DNA from: Theobroma cacao
Lineage: Eukaryota > Streptophyta > Magnoliopsida > Malvales > Malvaceae
Direction: 5' to 3'
Assembly: GCF_000208745.1 (NCBI RefSeq)
Contig: NC_030851.1
Span: 28,630,630-28,694,629 of the forward strand
Length of the DNA: 64,000 bases
Shown here: positions 48,289 through 59,556 of the stretch, piece by piece
Layout of the letters: each line of letters starts with the position of its first letter
Numbering within the stretch: position 1 is the first letter of the stretch
Notes under the pieces: model-generated
What the model saw: only the letters and a program-made list of their open reading frames with translations
Told to the model about the DNA's origin: nothing
The model's database searches: none
Made by a program: the position numbers and the translations under genes

Positions 48289-51064
48289 TGTAAAACTTGA
48301 CCCTATAAACACATGTCATGACATACATGAACTGAGTAGCATGTTATTATGCTAGGAAAGTTCCTAAAAATAGACGAAACCCGGTATTGTACCTAACGGT
48401 ACACTTGAGTTGATTTAACTTCGAACTTGTTCAAGTAGGAATCGTAAGATGAAATTTAATATTTTACATACCAGGAATGACTAAAAATGATTGTTCTGAG
48501 TTCGAGGGCTCATTTGGCGAAAATTTGAAAATTTTGATGTTTAGGGGTAAAATCGTCATTTTGTCACCTAAGATAATAATTTGATCATGGAGTGAAATTT
48601 TTGACCAAGATTAACTATTTGGAGTATAATTTAATGATAGGAAGTGAAAAATTTCAATTTCGATAATTTTCGAAACACAGGGGCAAAACGATAATTTTGT
48701 CACCCCAGGGTTAAAACTGTAATTTTCACCACCCAAAACTTTTCAAAATTATAGGATTTATTTATTTTTGGTATGAATAACTATGGTATTCTAAGTGGTG
48801 AAAAATTGAAGTTTAAAGGATGAAATTTTAAAAACAGGCCAATGGGAAATGACACATGACACTTTTTAATGATTTAATATTTTCTTAAAGGAAAGTCAAC
48901 CCATTTAAACCCCACATCAGGTGATGGCCGGCCATAAGGAGAGAACAAGAGAGAAAATAGAGAGGAAAGGAAGAAAAGAGAAAAACCAAAAAAAAACTAG
49001 AAAATTCAAAGGGAAAATCGTGTTTTTCGTCCGTTTACGCGTCTAACAGTAAGATTTTTCGACTTTAGCTTGATTTCTACCTTTCTTATGCCTTTGTTTC
49101 CATTTAGCATGCTTGAGGAGAGAGATCAAAAANNNNNNNNNNNNNNNNNNNNNNNNNNNNNNNNNNNNNNNNNNNNNNNNNNNNNNNNNNNNNNNNNNNN
49201 NNNNNNNNNNNNNNNNNNNNNNNNNNNNNNNNNNNNNNNNNNNNNNNNNNNNNNNNNNNNNNNNNNNNNNNNNNNNNNNNNNNNNNNNNNNNNNNNNNNN
49301 NNNNNNNNNNNNNNNNNNNNNNNNNNNNNNNNNNNNNNNNNNNNNNNNNNNNNNNNNNNNNNNNNNNNNNNNNNNNNNNNNNNNNNNNNNNNNNNNNNNN
49401 NNNNNNNNNNNNNNNNNNNNNNNNNNNNNNNNNNNNNNNNNNNNNNNNNNNNNNNNNNNNNNNNNNNNNNNNNNNNNNNNNNNNNNNNNNNNNNNNNNNN
49501 NNNNNNNNNNNNNNNNNNNNNNNNNNNNNNNNNNNNNNNNNNNNNNNNNNNNNNNNNNNNNNNNNNNNNNNNNNNNNNNNNNNNNNNNNNNNNNNNNNNN
49601 NNNNNNNNNNNNNNNNNNNNNNNNNNNNNNNNNNNNNNNNNNNNNNNNNNNNNNNNNNNNNNNNNNNNNNNNNNNNNNNNNNNNNNNNNNNNNNNNNNNN
49701 NNNNNNNNNNNNNNNNNNNNNNNNNNNNNNNNNNNNNNNNNNNNNNNNNNNNNNNNNNNNNNNNNNNNNNNNNNNNNNNNNNNNNNNNNNNNNNTTTGTA
49801 CAAACGGTGAGTAAACCTATTATTATTGTAAATTATCTAGAGTTTATTTTTAAATGCTCTTCATGGATTTTATGAAACGAAAATGAGATTAAAATGGGAT
49901 TTTTGATGTTTTAGAAATAAATGTGACAAATAAATATATTGTCTTGATTTTCTAAAATAAGAAACTTTTGATTATAAAATTGAGTAATTGGAGGCTGCCA
50001 ATTGTCTTGAAAAATATATTTTCCTATGAATAGCTTATGATATATGAGTATATGTGGCTATATTTTATAATTGCATTGGGAATTTATGTAAGCTGTCTTT
50101 TACTATGCAGGTTGGGTAAATAAATAAAAGCCACGTTATACTGTCAAAAATTTTATTAAAATTGGTGGGTTTAGTCACTGCAGTGACGGGTTTCCGTGGA
50201 CTGCCTATTAGAGGGGCACGGTAAACTCGGTTATATAGTTACTCCGGTTGTAGAGGCAAGGAGGGTAACTCCCAAGGTAGTGTTAGAGCTCACTTCACGT
50301 CGAACCCCCACGTGAATGTGTAACTCGGCCAACGCCAAGGAACGACTTGTTTTCAAAACTAACATGTGTTTAACATGTAAATATCTTAACAACCTTGGCA
50401 GACTCGGTTAGATGCCTCGACCAAGGTATCCCCGAGGACTAGTTTTGGCTTGAGCCTTGTTTTTAATAAAGTTATAAGCCTTAACAACCGTTTTGGTAAA
50501 TTACAAATATTTTATGGTTTAAGAAATAAATTGAAAACCTTATGTAATGGTTTGTAATTTATTGTTTAAACTTGCCTCCATGTTACTTGCCTTTAGATAT
50601 TTATGATAATGTCTGTTCGCTCATTGGGATTGTAAAATCTCACCCACCTCCTTTCTAAATATTTCAGGCCTATGGTAGCTTGTAGATAACCGATTTTGTC
50701 GAGGATTCCAATTGACCCATCTATCACACAGACAGTATGTTACTATCACCAACACTTGGTGTATTTATGGGCCACTTGTCATTGTAATTATTATTGTACA
50801 TTATAACTTTGTAAATTATTATATGTATGAATTTATTTTACTTCTAAGTTACAAAAGATTACTTACACGTGTTTCTATAAATATTGTTTTATATAAAAAT
50901 GCTATATTTTTGTCATTTGATTTACTTGAGCCGAAAACGACTAGAAATTGTTTAAAACTGATATGTAAGCCTTGCGAGGTTCCGATTGGTATTTCGAGTA
51001 ATGAGTATCAATCGGGACGTCTCGACGGTTGTCATGGGCCCGAGGGAGGTTCTGGGTCGTGACA
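48289..51064 (+). repeat. Solo LTR-B
   Basis: 2,776 bp including a 662-N gap. It starts TGTAAAACTTGACCC and ends GGGTCGTGACA, with perfect target duplication TCTAA at 48284-48288 and 51065-51069. It has a TATA-like CATTTAAACC at 48901, then an ATG frame starting MAGH at 48924. No interior, so it is a recombined remnant. Confidence 0.9.
49133..49794. other. Assembly gap (662 N)
   Basis: Gap within solo LTR-B. The long frames of X across it are artefacts. Confidence 1.
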
Positions 51065-51701
51065 TCTAAGATGTACAAAATTTAGCTTAAACACTTTTAA
51101 AAGGATAAGAGTGAAACAAAAGTGTAAAGAGAAGGTTATTGGTCTTGTAAGCTCAAAATCACTCCTAGAAACACCTCTCACCCATTTTTGACCATTGGAA
51201 CCTATACTTATACTTAGCGGATAGTTTTTAGCCGTTAGAGATAGTTTTGGGTGAAAAATAGCCTTTAGGTTGTCTTTTAATGCCTCTTTTCAAATTGCTT
51301 TCAAGGACTCTTTAACTGATTAAAGGTGAGTGTTAACTATTTAAAATATTTCTTTCTGGCAATCTGCTTCATTGTGTTAAACAGTTAAAGGTGGCTTTAA
51401 CCGATTTAGAACATTCTGTTTTCAGACTTCTCCAACTAACAGTTTTCCTTGAATTGGTTAGTCTTCCTTTTAACCAATTGAGGCTTCCTTTCCTTCAACT
51501 TTAACTGGTTGAAATAAGCATTAACTGATTAAATTATCTTCAAATTTGAATTCTTTCATTTGGTGCTCTTCAACGATCAACTCCATTTTAAATTTGAATT
51601 TTGGCTTTTTTAAGGTACTTCAAGTTTGAGCTTTAATCGGTTGACCCCTTTGGATAATAATAAAATAAAAGTTATTATTCAATAAAAAGTTTTTTTTGTC
51701 A

Positions 51702-52373
51702 AGAACTCTAAATGATAATTAAAGGATTACATTATTTATTCATTAATTTTAATTTTGATAATTATGGAGCATGTTTGATGCGTCCATAACTCTAAATGTA
51801 TAATCAAGATCGATTCAAAGGTGTTTGATTTTGATTAAACCTTTGAGGCAAGAGTTTTAATAAAAAGAGAAAAGATTGGAAGAAAAGAAAAGAACGTACT
51901 TTTTTTTTTAAAAAGTTTCAGTCATCACTTCTCTCCTCCTCCTCCAAACTTTGCCATATCTTTCTTCCTTTCTTCCATTCTTGGTTGAATTTTATGAAAG
52001 AAAATACCCATTAATTTTTAGGAAGAAAAGAGAGACAAAATCGGTTGCCATCTTGTAGTCTAGCATTCCACACTTTGTCCACTCAAGATTCAAGTTGAAA
52101 GCGTTCTTGAAGAATAAGTGGTAAACATGTTTAGTCGAGAAATCATTCATTGGTGTGATGGTGTTCAAAAAGAAATATCTCAAAATAAAAGGTAAGTTTT
52201 TTTTTACTTAATAGATTCTTATTTTCTTAGGAAGTGATTATGTTACTTGTAATAAGAATGATGTGCGTTTTCGATTGTGCAATTGGATTGCTTGCTTCCT
52301 TTATAAAAGAAATTTTTGAAATCCATGCTTTACACAATAACATCAATCCACTAAGATCCTATTCTAATAGTTC
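51702..52373 (+). repeat. Partial Copia LTR, inverted relative of 29063-29677
   Basis: Reads 'aactctaaatgataattaaag', then 'gataattatggagcatgtt' and ends 'cactaagatcctattctaata'. The reverse complement of each phrase occurs in order in 29063-29677. It is the 3' half of that Copia LTR in plus orientation. The first half is absent, probably displaced by the SIRE-like element. Confidence 0.75.
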
Positions 52374-52483
52374 AGTGAACTTGCTCTCCTAGGCAAGCAC
52401 CTATATTCTAATTCCAAGAATCTCTATACTTTAATATATGAAATCGATTGCTTACTTTCAAAGTAAGAAACATAGAATATATC
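52374..52483. other. Short unassigned flank
   Basis: 110 bp between the Copia LTR fragment and the N-element. I see no gene, repeat or known signal in it. Confidence 0.5.
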
Positions 52484-53243
52484 TGTAGTACCCTGTATTT
52501 TGATACGGTGGCTAATAAAGTTTACGGATGCCAATTGAGGTTGATTACTGAGTTAAAAGGGTAATTTAGAAGTGAACCTGTAAAATCTCGATCTCCATAG
52601 ACACATAACTAAAAGTAAACGTGATAATGCAGACTAAGGGTAATTTCGTAATTTCTCTTGGTGAGCTCCTACGAGTGGGTTTTTTATGCTATTAAGGTCT
52701 AAATAGGCCTAAGGAATGAATGAATGATGTTTATCATGGTAAATAAATGAGGAAGATAAAAATAATGATAATTTGCACGGTAAGGGCAAAATGGTCATTT
52801 TGCATCTCGAGTCTAAATTTTTAAGTTTCGTGAACCCGAGTACCTTTAGACTATTATGGACTTTGTTTCGGTGTCAAAAGATCAAAAAGGTTGCACAAAG
52901 GATGGGAGGAAGACAAAGCCATCATGTTCAGGGCATTTTGGTAATTTCGATAGAAATTTGGATTAACTTGAGGCATAAATATCTGAGCTCCAACAGCTTC
53001 CAGTAGCTTCTTCTTCTTTTTCTTCCTCCCATTTCACATTTCTTCATCCTTAATGGAAGCCTCCCTTAAAGCTTCCATAATTTTCTCTTTTTAGCTTCAA
53101 TTTTCATGCTTTTGAGCACTTTTTCATAGAACTTTTTATGCTCTTTCACTATCCCACCTTAAAACCATCAAAAGTCTTTGTTCATCACTTTCTCTCACTA
53201 GTTGAACATTTTAGAGAGAGAAAAAAGCTTGCTATAATAGCCT

Positions 53244-53663
53244 NNNNNNNNNNNNNNNNNNNNNNNNNNNNNNNNNNNNNNNNNNNNNNNNNNNNNNNNN
53301 NNNNNNNNNNNNNNNNNNNNNNNNNNNNNNNNNNNNNNNNNNNNNNNNNNNNNNNNNNNNNNNNNNNNNNNNNNNNNNNNNNNNNNNNNNNNNNNNNNNN
53401 NNNNNNNNNNNNNNNNNNNNNNNNNNNNNNNNNNNNNNNNNNNNNNNNNNNNNNNNNNNNNNNNNNNNNNNNNNNNNNNNNNNNNNNNNNNNNNNNNNNN
53501 NNNNNNNNNNNNNNNNNNNNNNNNNNNNNNNNNNNNNNNNNNNNNNNNNNNNNNNNNNNNNNNNNNNNNNNNNNNNNNNNNNNNNNNNNNNNNNNNNNNN
53601 NNNNNNNNNNNNNNNNNNNNNNNNNNNNNNNNNNNNNNNNNNNNNNNNNNNNNNNNNNNNNNN
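53244..53663. other. Assembly gap (420 N)
   Basis: Gap in the N-element 5' LTR. The 3' LTR suggests what is missing corresponds to about 59800-60144. Confidence 1.
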
Positions 53664-53916
53664 TCGAAGTTAGAATCGATTAAAGAATCAACAAGACCGG
53701 TGAGTGAACTTGCATTTCAAAACTGTTTTGGGAATGTGAATCTATTTGCACAAAAACATCGATTGATTTTATCCAACTTTTCTTAAAAACGTGTGCCTTG
53801 GGAACTAGCCCTTGATAAAATATTTTGATGTTGTGAAAATGTGAAATGTGTAAAAGACGGACTTATGTGCTCCTATACTGTGTTGATATATATATACATA
53901 CGAACAATGTTGTGTA

Positions 53917-54095
53917 ATGATATTGACCCGGCTATGTGCGAATAAGAGTGTGCATAAGTTGATGCTGACCCGACTATGTGCGAGTGGGAGTGTGCATAAG
54001 CCGATGCTGACCCAGTTATGTACTAGTAGGAGTGCGCAGAAGCCGATGCTGATTCGACCATATGCTAGTGGGAGTGCATATGAGCTGATGATGAT
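53917..54095 (+). repeat. 42-bp tandem repeats in the N-element 5' LTR
   Basis: Four units beginning GACCCGGCTATGTGCGA. Because 42 is a multiple of three, one frame stays open and gives a 14-residue periodic peptide, which is not evidence of a gene. The 3' LTR has about three such units at 60404-60520, then a different array. Confidence 0.85.
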
Positions 54096-54113
54096 GGGAG
54101 GGTGTGCATGATG

Positions 54114-54144
<31 letters not shown>

Positions 54145-54373
54145 TGGATATGTGTGTTATAGAAAGTTCATGAATATGGTATATGGTTGTAATGCATGTG
54201 AAATTTGGCATGATGAATCTTGAGAATTTCCCATTTTCTTGTAAACTGATTTTTATTACAACACCAAATGGATTTTTAGTGCAAATGAGGTCCTTTTTAC
54301 ACTTAGGTACCCTTTGTTGCCTCCGTAGCGGAGGCAGAGGTGCTCCGTGATCTCCCACCCCTAGTGACAGAGT

Positions 54374-54385
54374 TGGTATCAGAGC
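54374..54385 (+). other. Upstream (extra) primer binding site
   Basis: TGGTATCAGAGC followed by AAAAGG, within the replaced end of the 5' LTR. Confidence 0.75.
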
Positions 54386-54575
54386 AAAAGGTTGTAACTC
54401 GATCCCTAAGACGTCTTGCATGTGGACAGTGGTGAAGCATGACTCTCCGCCAAGGGGCTTATAGAGGATGGGTGCTTCGTGATCTCCCACCTTATGAGTG
54501 CTTTGATAGGTACCCTTTGTTGCCTCCGTAGCAAAAAAGGGGTGCTCTGTGATCCCCCACCCCTAGTGACAAAGT

Positions 54576-54587
54576 TGGTATCAGAGC
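54576..54587 (+). other. Primer binding site of the N-element
   Basis: TGGTATCAGAGC followed by TCTAGGTTTAG, the same continuation as the minus-strand copy at 1593, so this is the family's own site. Confidence 0.85.
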
Positions 54588-57500
54588 TCTAGGTTTAGCC
54601 AAGTCCTAGGGATTTTCTTGTTAGTCAGTGGAGTTGTCGGAGTTAATATAGAGTCCTGTCTATGGTTTGTGACTGTAGCACAAGTCATAGATAGGAAACT
54701 ATATGAACTCCTATTCCTAGTAACCTACACTTTTGCTATCGTCATGTAAAGGGCATAAATGGTATCATTGCTTGGGTTTGAGATGTCACCCGAGATACAA
54801 ACCATTATTGAAAAGATTTTAAGCAAATGCTCCTAATAAAAGGTCAATATAATGATATATACCTCCAACTAAGGATGGAGGAAGGTGGAGCTGGACTATT
54901 AGGTCTGTAATAATTTATTCATTTGGTGGAATTATAATTTGAACCCAGGGTTAAAAAAAAGTTAAAAATTAATAGACTATGGATTGTATTTGAGGTCAAT
55001 ATAGGGAGGACGTACGATAATGGTAATAAGAGTCATATTTTAAATAGAATGAATAATGATTGTTGTGACTCGCTTGAGGTTTATAAATTTACGTATCGAG
55101 GAAAGAGTAAACTAATATTTGTGTGCACGGATGTAAGTGCACTATGTTAAGTGAACTTGTTATGCCATATATAAATGGTGTTGGACTTCAAAAATAATTT
55201 ATATGCGAATATGTGTGTAGTAGCTTAGATGGAGTTAGTTTTGATTCTAATTAAGTAATTGCAAGATCCCAAGGTTCGATTTGAACTATTATGGTTTATA
55301 GTTATAAGTACTTGAATTAGCTTAAGGGTGAAATTTAGTGACTATTATGATTGATGTGTGGTCATCAAGTGAGAGGTTGGTAAACAAATCTTCTCTAAGG
55401 AAGAGCATGAACTTTGTTATGCTGTGCGTGAGGTCAAAGGATTAAAAGGACTAGATGTGAATTTAGCAGTTTTAAATTAAATGACATGGAAATGATAAAT
55501 TTAGTCGAAGTACCTTATGGAGTTCTATATGAAGATCGATATACGAATTGCATTAAAAGTCAATTTAAAAATCTGTTTGGTTCAATATGCAACCTATGAT
55601 GTAAATGATTAGTCTTGAATGTGATTTCTCCAAAGGTAAAGAACTTAGAACATGTGGATTTTTAGATATGATCTAAGAGGAAGCTTCTACATCCTAAGCT
55701 TAAGAAATTTTGATCTTATGACTGCAAAGGCAAGATACAAAACTTATGTGAATTATCTATCTTATGGATGTAATTGGTTAAGAATTGATGAGTAAAGTCA
55801 AGATCTTAACACTAAGTGTTGTATAATTTGATATATGTGTACCTAAGAGTAAATTTGGAGATCATTGCTTAATTAATTTACACTGAATGTTGTGGTAAAG
55901 GTATATGAATGTTGGTAGTGAAGTATGTCTAAAGTGAGATATGTGGAGACTAATGTTCCGATCACAAACTTATGATAGAAAGCTAGTTTTGCAAATTGCG
56001 GTTTCCATGATCATAAAATATATGGAGGTTATCAATATGTAGGCATACACTTGGAGTTGCACATCTTATGATCCCCATGCATCATATGGAAGGAGATATT
56101 CCATAGGGGAGTTTACCCTAATTTATGGTTACATGACTATAGGCTTGGCATGAGATTGAGAATGCCCTAACATGTATGAGAAGTGTCTTGCAAAAGGCTG
56201 AAAGTCATTAGGACGAATGATGGGTGAAACATAGATGTTGTTATGACGAGCATAAAAAGCTTAAGGATAATCAATGCAATTATATTAAGTTAGTTTGGTT
56301 CGATCCGAAATAAGAGTAAGGACATCTTGAAAGATCTTAAAAATAATGTTCAATGGGGTTAATGAGCTAAATGTTATCGAATATATATTAAATTGTTAAA
56401 GTTATGCGTGGCTTTGAAGATAAGCTTTTGATTGTTTGAGTCCTCAATAAAATTCTATTAAAGGATGTGTTTAAGCATTTTGGAAGTGTATTGGAAAACA
56501 TAAGAATAATATACTAGTTTGACTTGCTATAAAAGGTCGAATTTGGATGTCCATGAGTGGCTTGTGAACAATAAAAGTGTAAAGTATGTGCGCATAAAGG
56601 GAGCTATGATTGGTAGATAACGGTGGAACTTTGAAATTTCATTGTCATAGTTATTAGATTATATTTTGTATTATATGATACAGCATAGAACATTAATGAT
56701 GAGATTGTGTTCAATGCTTTAGGCCTTGAACTGTAAGTTATGGACATGTACTCACCTTGTGAATACCCTGATGAGATAAATTCAAAAGATTTTTCATAGT
56801 GAGACAACATTAAAGCTCAAAGAGCAAATGGCTATATAGTCAAGTTGGGCTCTGACTAATATGTCACATAAGTATGAAGATATGATACAAGCATAAGTAT
56901 ATTTGGAAATGCTGATTTGAGGCAATGATTATCCTACCATTTTGTGGACCCGATGAGGTTTTGGTCTTCACATAATTGTAGACGCAAGGCATAAATTGTG
57001 AAATGTGCTTCCCCTACAAGTCCCAATTTATTTGAAGTAATTATCAAGGTAAAGTGCTTGATAGGGATAGGCAAAGGGTGAATTATGCTTCAAATGTTTA
57101 GAAAAGGATGGTGACATGGTTTGATTAAATTATACTACCCTTGGTAAGGGAATAAAAATACGCTACGAAAATTGTAGAAATATACTTAGAAAAAAGATGA
57201 TGATTCGAGTATTTATATATGAGTAAAGACTTTGGTAATGAGCTACGACCTAGAAGCATGATATTAGAATATGAATTTTATCTAAGAAAAAAAAATCAAT
57301 TTTTAAGACACATGGTGCTTTAGGGATGGTGCCAATTAGTGGTCGATTCTCGTATGAGAATGGAATATTGAAATCAATTTTGTATATTCACCACAAATGA
57401 TGAGCATGATCTAACCAACCAAGAGAAGAAATGATTCTAAACTTGATTGTTGGTTATTTTTGTTTCACAGACGGCTTATTGAGCTTGATATGCCTAAGGC

Positions 57501-59044
57501 TATTAGAAGTTAAATTTTTTGGAAATATATATGTATGGATATATATGTTGCATATTGGTATAAAAGCTCATGTGGAGTTAGTTATAATTTGATTCGATGA
57601 TGACATTCTATCAATGGTTATAGTGCTAGACATTGATTAAGATAATTTATCACTGATTTTGGCAATGAACAAGTGGACTATAATGCTGTTAGCTTAAAAG
57701 TAAGTGTTCATACTTTTGGTATGAGTTCATCAAATTCTATTATATTATGATAAAACTTGGTGTTTTAATATAGCCTAAGAAGCTTGGCATATGAACTAGC
57801 TTAACTGTGAGCTAGAAATTGTTAGGTTATTATGAAGTACACAAATAGAGAAGTATGACATGAATTTAATATCTTAAGGGGCAATGGAAAAAGATGTATC
57901 AGTTTTGGTATAGCTTCAATATAGATAGTTTTGATATATAAAGATGTGGGGAAAAGTTTATAGCTTATACGTAAAGGTGTGCATTTGAATTCGTATAATT
58001 AAAAGTGTAAAATCTGCCTTGTATGGTATAAAGCTCATGATTCAAAATGAATAATTATGGATTTAATTTTCTAAGGTAAAAAGGACTAAAAGAAGTTAAT
58101 ATCATAAAGGTCTTAATAGATGATTCTTAAATTTTAAAGTGCACTTAAGGAGAGATAAATGTTTAATTTGATCTTCAGATTGATAAACTAATGAGGCCAT
58201 GAGATTTGATGTTTGGAGTAAATTTGAGAAATATCAAGTTAGATATGTTGTAGGTGATTGATGATGAGCAAATTAGCTATGACATTGGAAATATAGAAAT
58301 GATTAGTAATCAAAATGAGACTTGGAAAGGAACTTTAAAGGGAAAATGTTGAGCGACTTTAATCTTGAGAGGTTGAGTTATTGATTAAAGAGATTAGTTA
58401 AGATTATAAGGGGGTATGTGGAATGTCATGATTTATTGAAAAGCCTTGTGGTATAAGTTGAGACTTATTTAGTGAGCACTCGATCATGAAAGTATTGGAG
58501 TTTGTTTTTAAGAATATGATGACTAATGGTTACTAGATTTGAATCATCTTTAATATTAAAAAAATAGATGAAATGAATAAAGAGTGTTTGATCCTTATGT
58601 ATTGTGAAATGCTTACATGGAATTTGTATGGGAGAATGAAAAATGAAATAGAGACTGGTTGAAAAATTAGACCTATAGTCAATGGTGGAATAGATGCTTG
58701 AATATTGGAAGGTTTGATAAAGGAGAAAGGTAGAGGAGTTGTGGATGGTTAAGTAAACATGCATAATTGATGATTTAAGGATGATTTGATTAAGGTGTGA
58801 CCAGAATTAATAGCTTATTTGAATTCTCTTCATAAGATGAACGATGATATTGTTTTGATCCAATAAGAGTAGTGCACATAACTATATACTATGACATTGT
58901 CGAGTTTTCTATAAGATTGGAAGTCAATATGATGCATAAAAAAAGATTCTATGTTCAAAATGCCCGACGAAAGTGATGCGACAGAACTTTAGAACTTTGA
59001 TTATTCACTTTACGCCGATTTAAATTCGAGGACGAATTCATTTT
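54588..59044 (+). mobile_element. Non-coding interior of the N-element
   Basis: 4.46 kb. The longest open frames are two minus-strand ones of 68 and 99 residues with no recognisable domain. The first 1.58 kb is mirrored at 1-1592. I looked for the RT FxDD box, the integrase HHCC and protease motifs and found none. Near the end 'atttaaattcgaggacgaattc' resembles the sequence just before the Gypsy PPT. Confidence 0.7.
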
Positions 59045-59057
59045 AAGTGGGGGAGAC
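59045..59057 (+). other. Polypurine tract of the N-element
   Basis: AAGTGGGGGAGAC directly before the LTR start TGTAGTATCC. Confidence 0.9.
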
Positions 59058-59546
59058 TGTAGTATCCTGTATTTTCATACGGTGGCTAATAAAGTTTACG
59101 GATGCCAATTGAGGTTGATTACTGAGTTAAAAGGGTAATTCAGAAGTGAACCTATGAAATCTCGATCTCCATAGGCACATAACTAGAAGTAGACGCGATA
59201 ATGCGAACAAGGGGTAATTTCGTAATTTCTCTTGGTGAGCTCCTACGAGTGGGTTTTCAATGCTATTAAGGTCTAAATAGGCCTAAGGAATGAATGAATG
59301 ATGTTTATGCTGGTAAATAAATGAGGAAGATAAAAATAATGATAATTTCCACGATAGGGGCAAAATGGTCATTTTGCATCTTGGGTCTAAATTTTTAAGT
59401 TTCGTGAATCCGAGCACCTTTAGACTATTATTGACTGTGTTTCGGTGCCAAAAGAGCAAAAAGGTTGCACAAAGGATGGGAGGAAGACAAAGCCACCATG
59501 TTAAGGGCATTTTGGTAATTTCGGTGAAAATTTGGATTAACTTGAA

Positions 59547-59556
59547 GCATAAATAT
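59547..59556 (+). promoter_or_regulatory. Putative LTR promoter TATA box (N-element)
   Basis: CATAAATATC, followed about 30 bases later by CT-rich sequence 'cagcttcttcttcttc', a common plant initiator context. The same pair occurs in the 5' LTR near 52975. Assignment rests on sequence only. Confidence 0.45.

Larger units (their letters stand above)
9072..51701 (-). mobile_element. Decayed SIRE-like Ty1/Copia element, split by nested insertions
   Basis: Host element of the nest. Its own segments are 9072-10313, 18399-19105, 20748-20964, 36823-37243, 47762-48288 and 51070-51701, about 3.7 kb in all. On the minus strand the order is LTR (from about 51701 to 47852), a PBS-like site, gag from an ATG at 47794, gag continuing through the three middle segments, a CCHC-like remnant, and a long non-coding 3' part. 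No integrase or reverse transcriptase is visible, so pol is deleted or the element was gag-only. Removing the insertions at 37244, 20965 and 19106, with one target copy each, keeps gag in one frame apart from a few stops and a frameshift. Confidence 0.75.
47852..51701 (-). repeat. 5' LTR of the SIRE-like Copia element, split by LTR-B
   Basis: Own segments 47852-48288 and 51070 to about 51701, near 1.07 kb. It ends GGGACCAACA on the minus strand, next to the PBS-like site. The second segment holds many AACTGATTAAA/TTAACCGATTTA-type words (51300-51660). The start near 51701 is inferred from a TGACAAAA and the change to another LTR. Confidence 0.6.
52484..54571 (+). repeat. 5' LTR of the N-element, with a replaced 3' end
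   Basis: Starts TGTAGTACCCTG like the other N-LTRs and matches the 3' LTR through the leader and the 42-bp repeats up to 'cacttaggtaccct' near 54324. From there about 250 bp of unrelated sequence, ending CCCCTAGTGACA, replaces the usual 700 bp with palindromes. TATA-like CATAAATATC near 52974, GAGAGA leader near 53212, then a 420-N gap. Confidence 0.75.
54310..54590 (+). repeat. Direct repeat carrying two PBS copies
   Basis: The block 'ggtaccctttgttgcctccg' through 'cccctagtgaca' and TGGTATCAGAGC occurs at about 54310-54385 and again at about 54510-54587. A 120-bp spacer includes 'ggcttatagaggatgg' and a third copy of 'gtgatctcccacc'. Confidence 0.85.

Noticed and set aside
49070..49814. Long frames of 225-246 residues
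   Set aside because: Made almost entirely of N bases.
53917..54111. Repeated short units that could be taken for a CRISPR array
   Set aside because: Units are contiguous, vary along their whole length and lack unique spacers. They sit in a plant LTR.
54374..54587. TGGTATCAGAGC sites read as tRNA fragments
   Set aside because: They are retrotransposon primer binding sites. No tRNA arms surround them.
58465..58764. 99-residue minus-strand frame in the N-element interior
   Set aside because: No motif, low-complexity S/T/F/I composition typical of AT-rich DNA, and no counterpart evidence.
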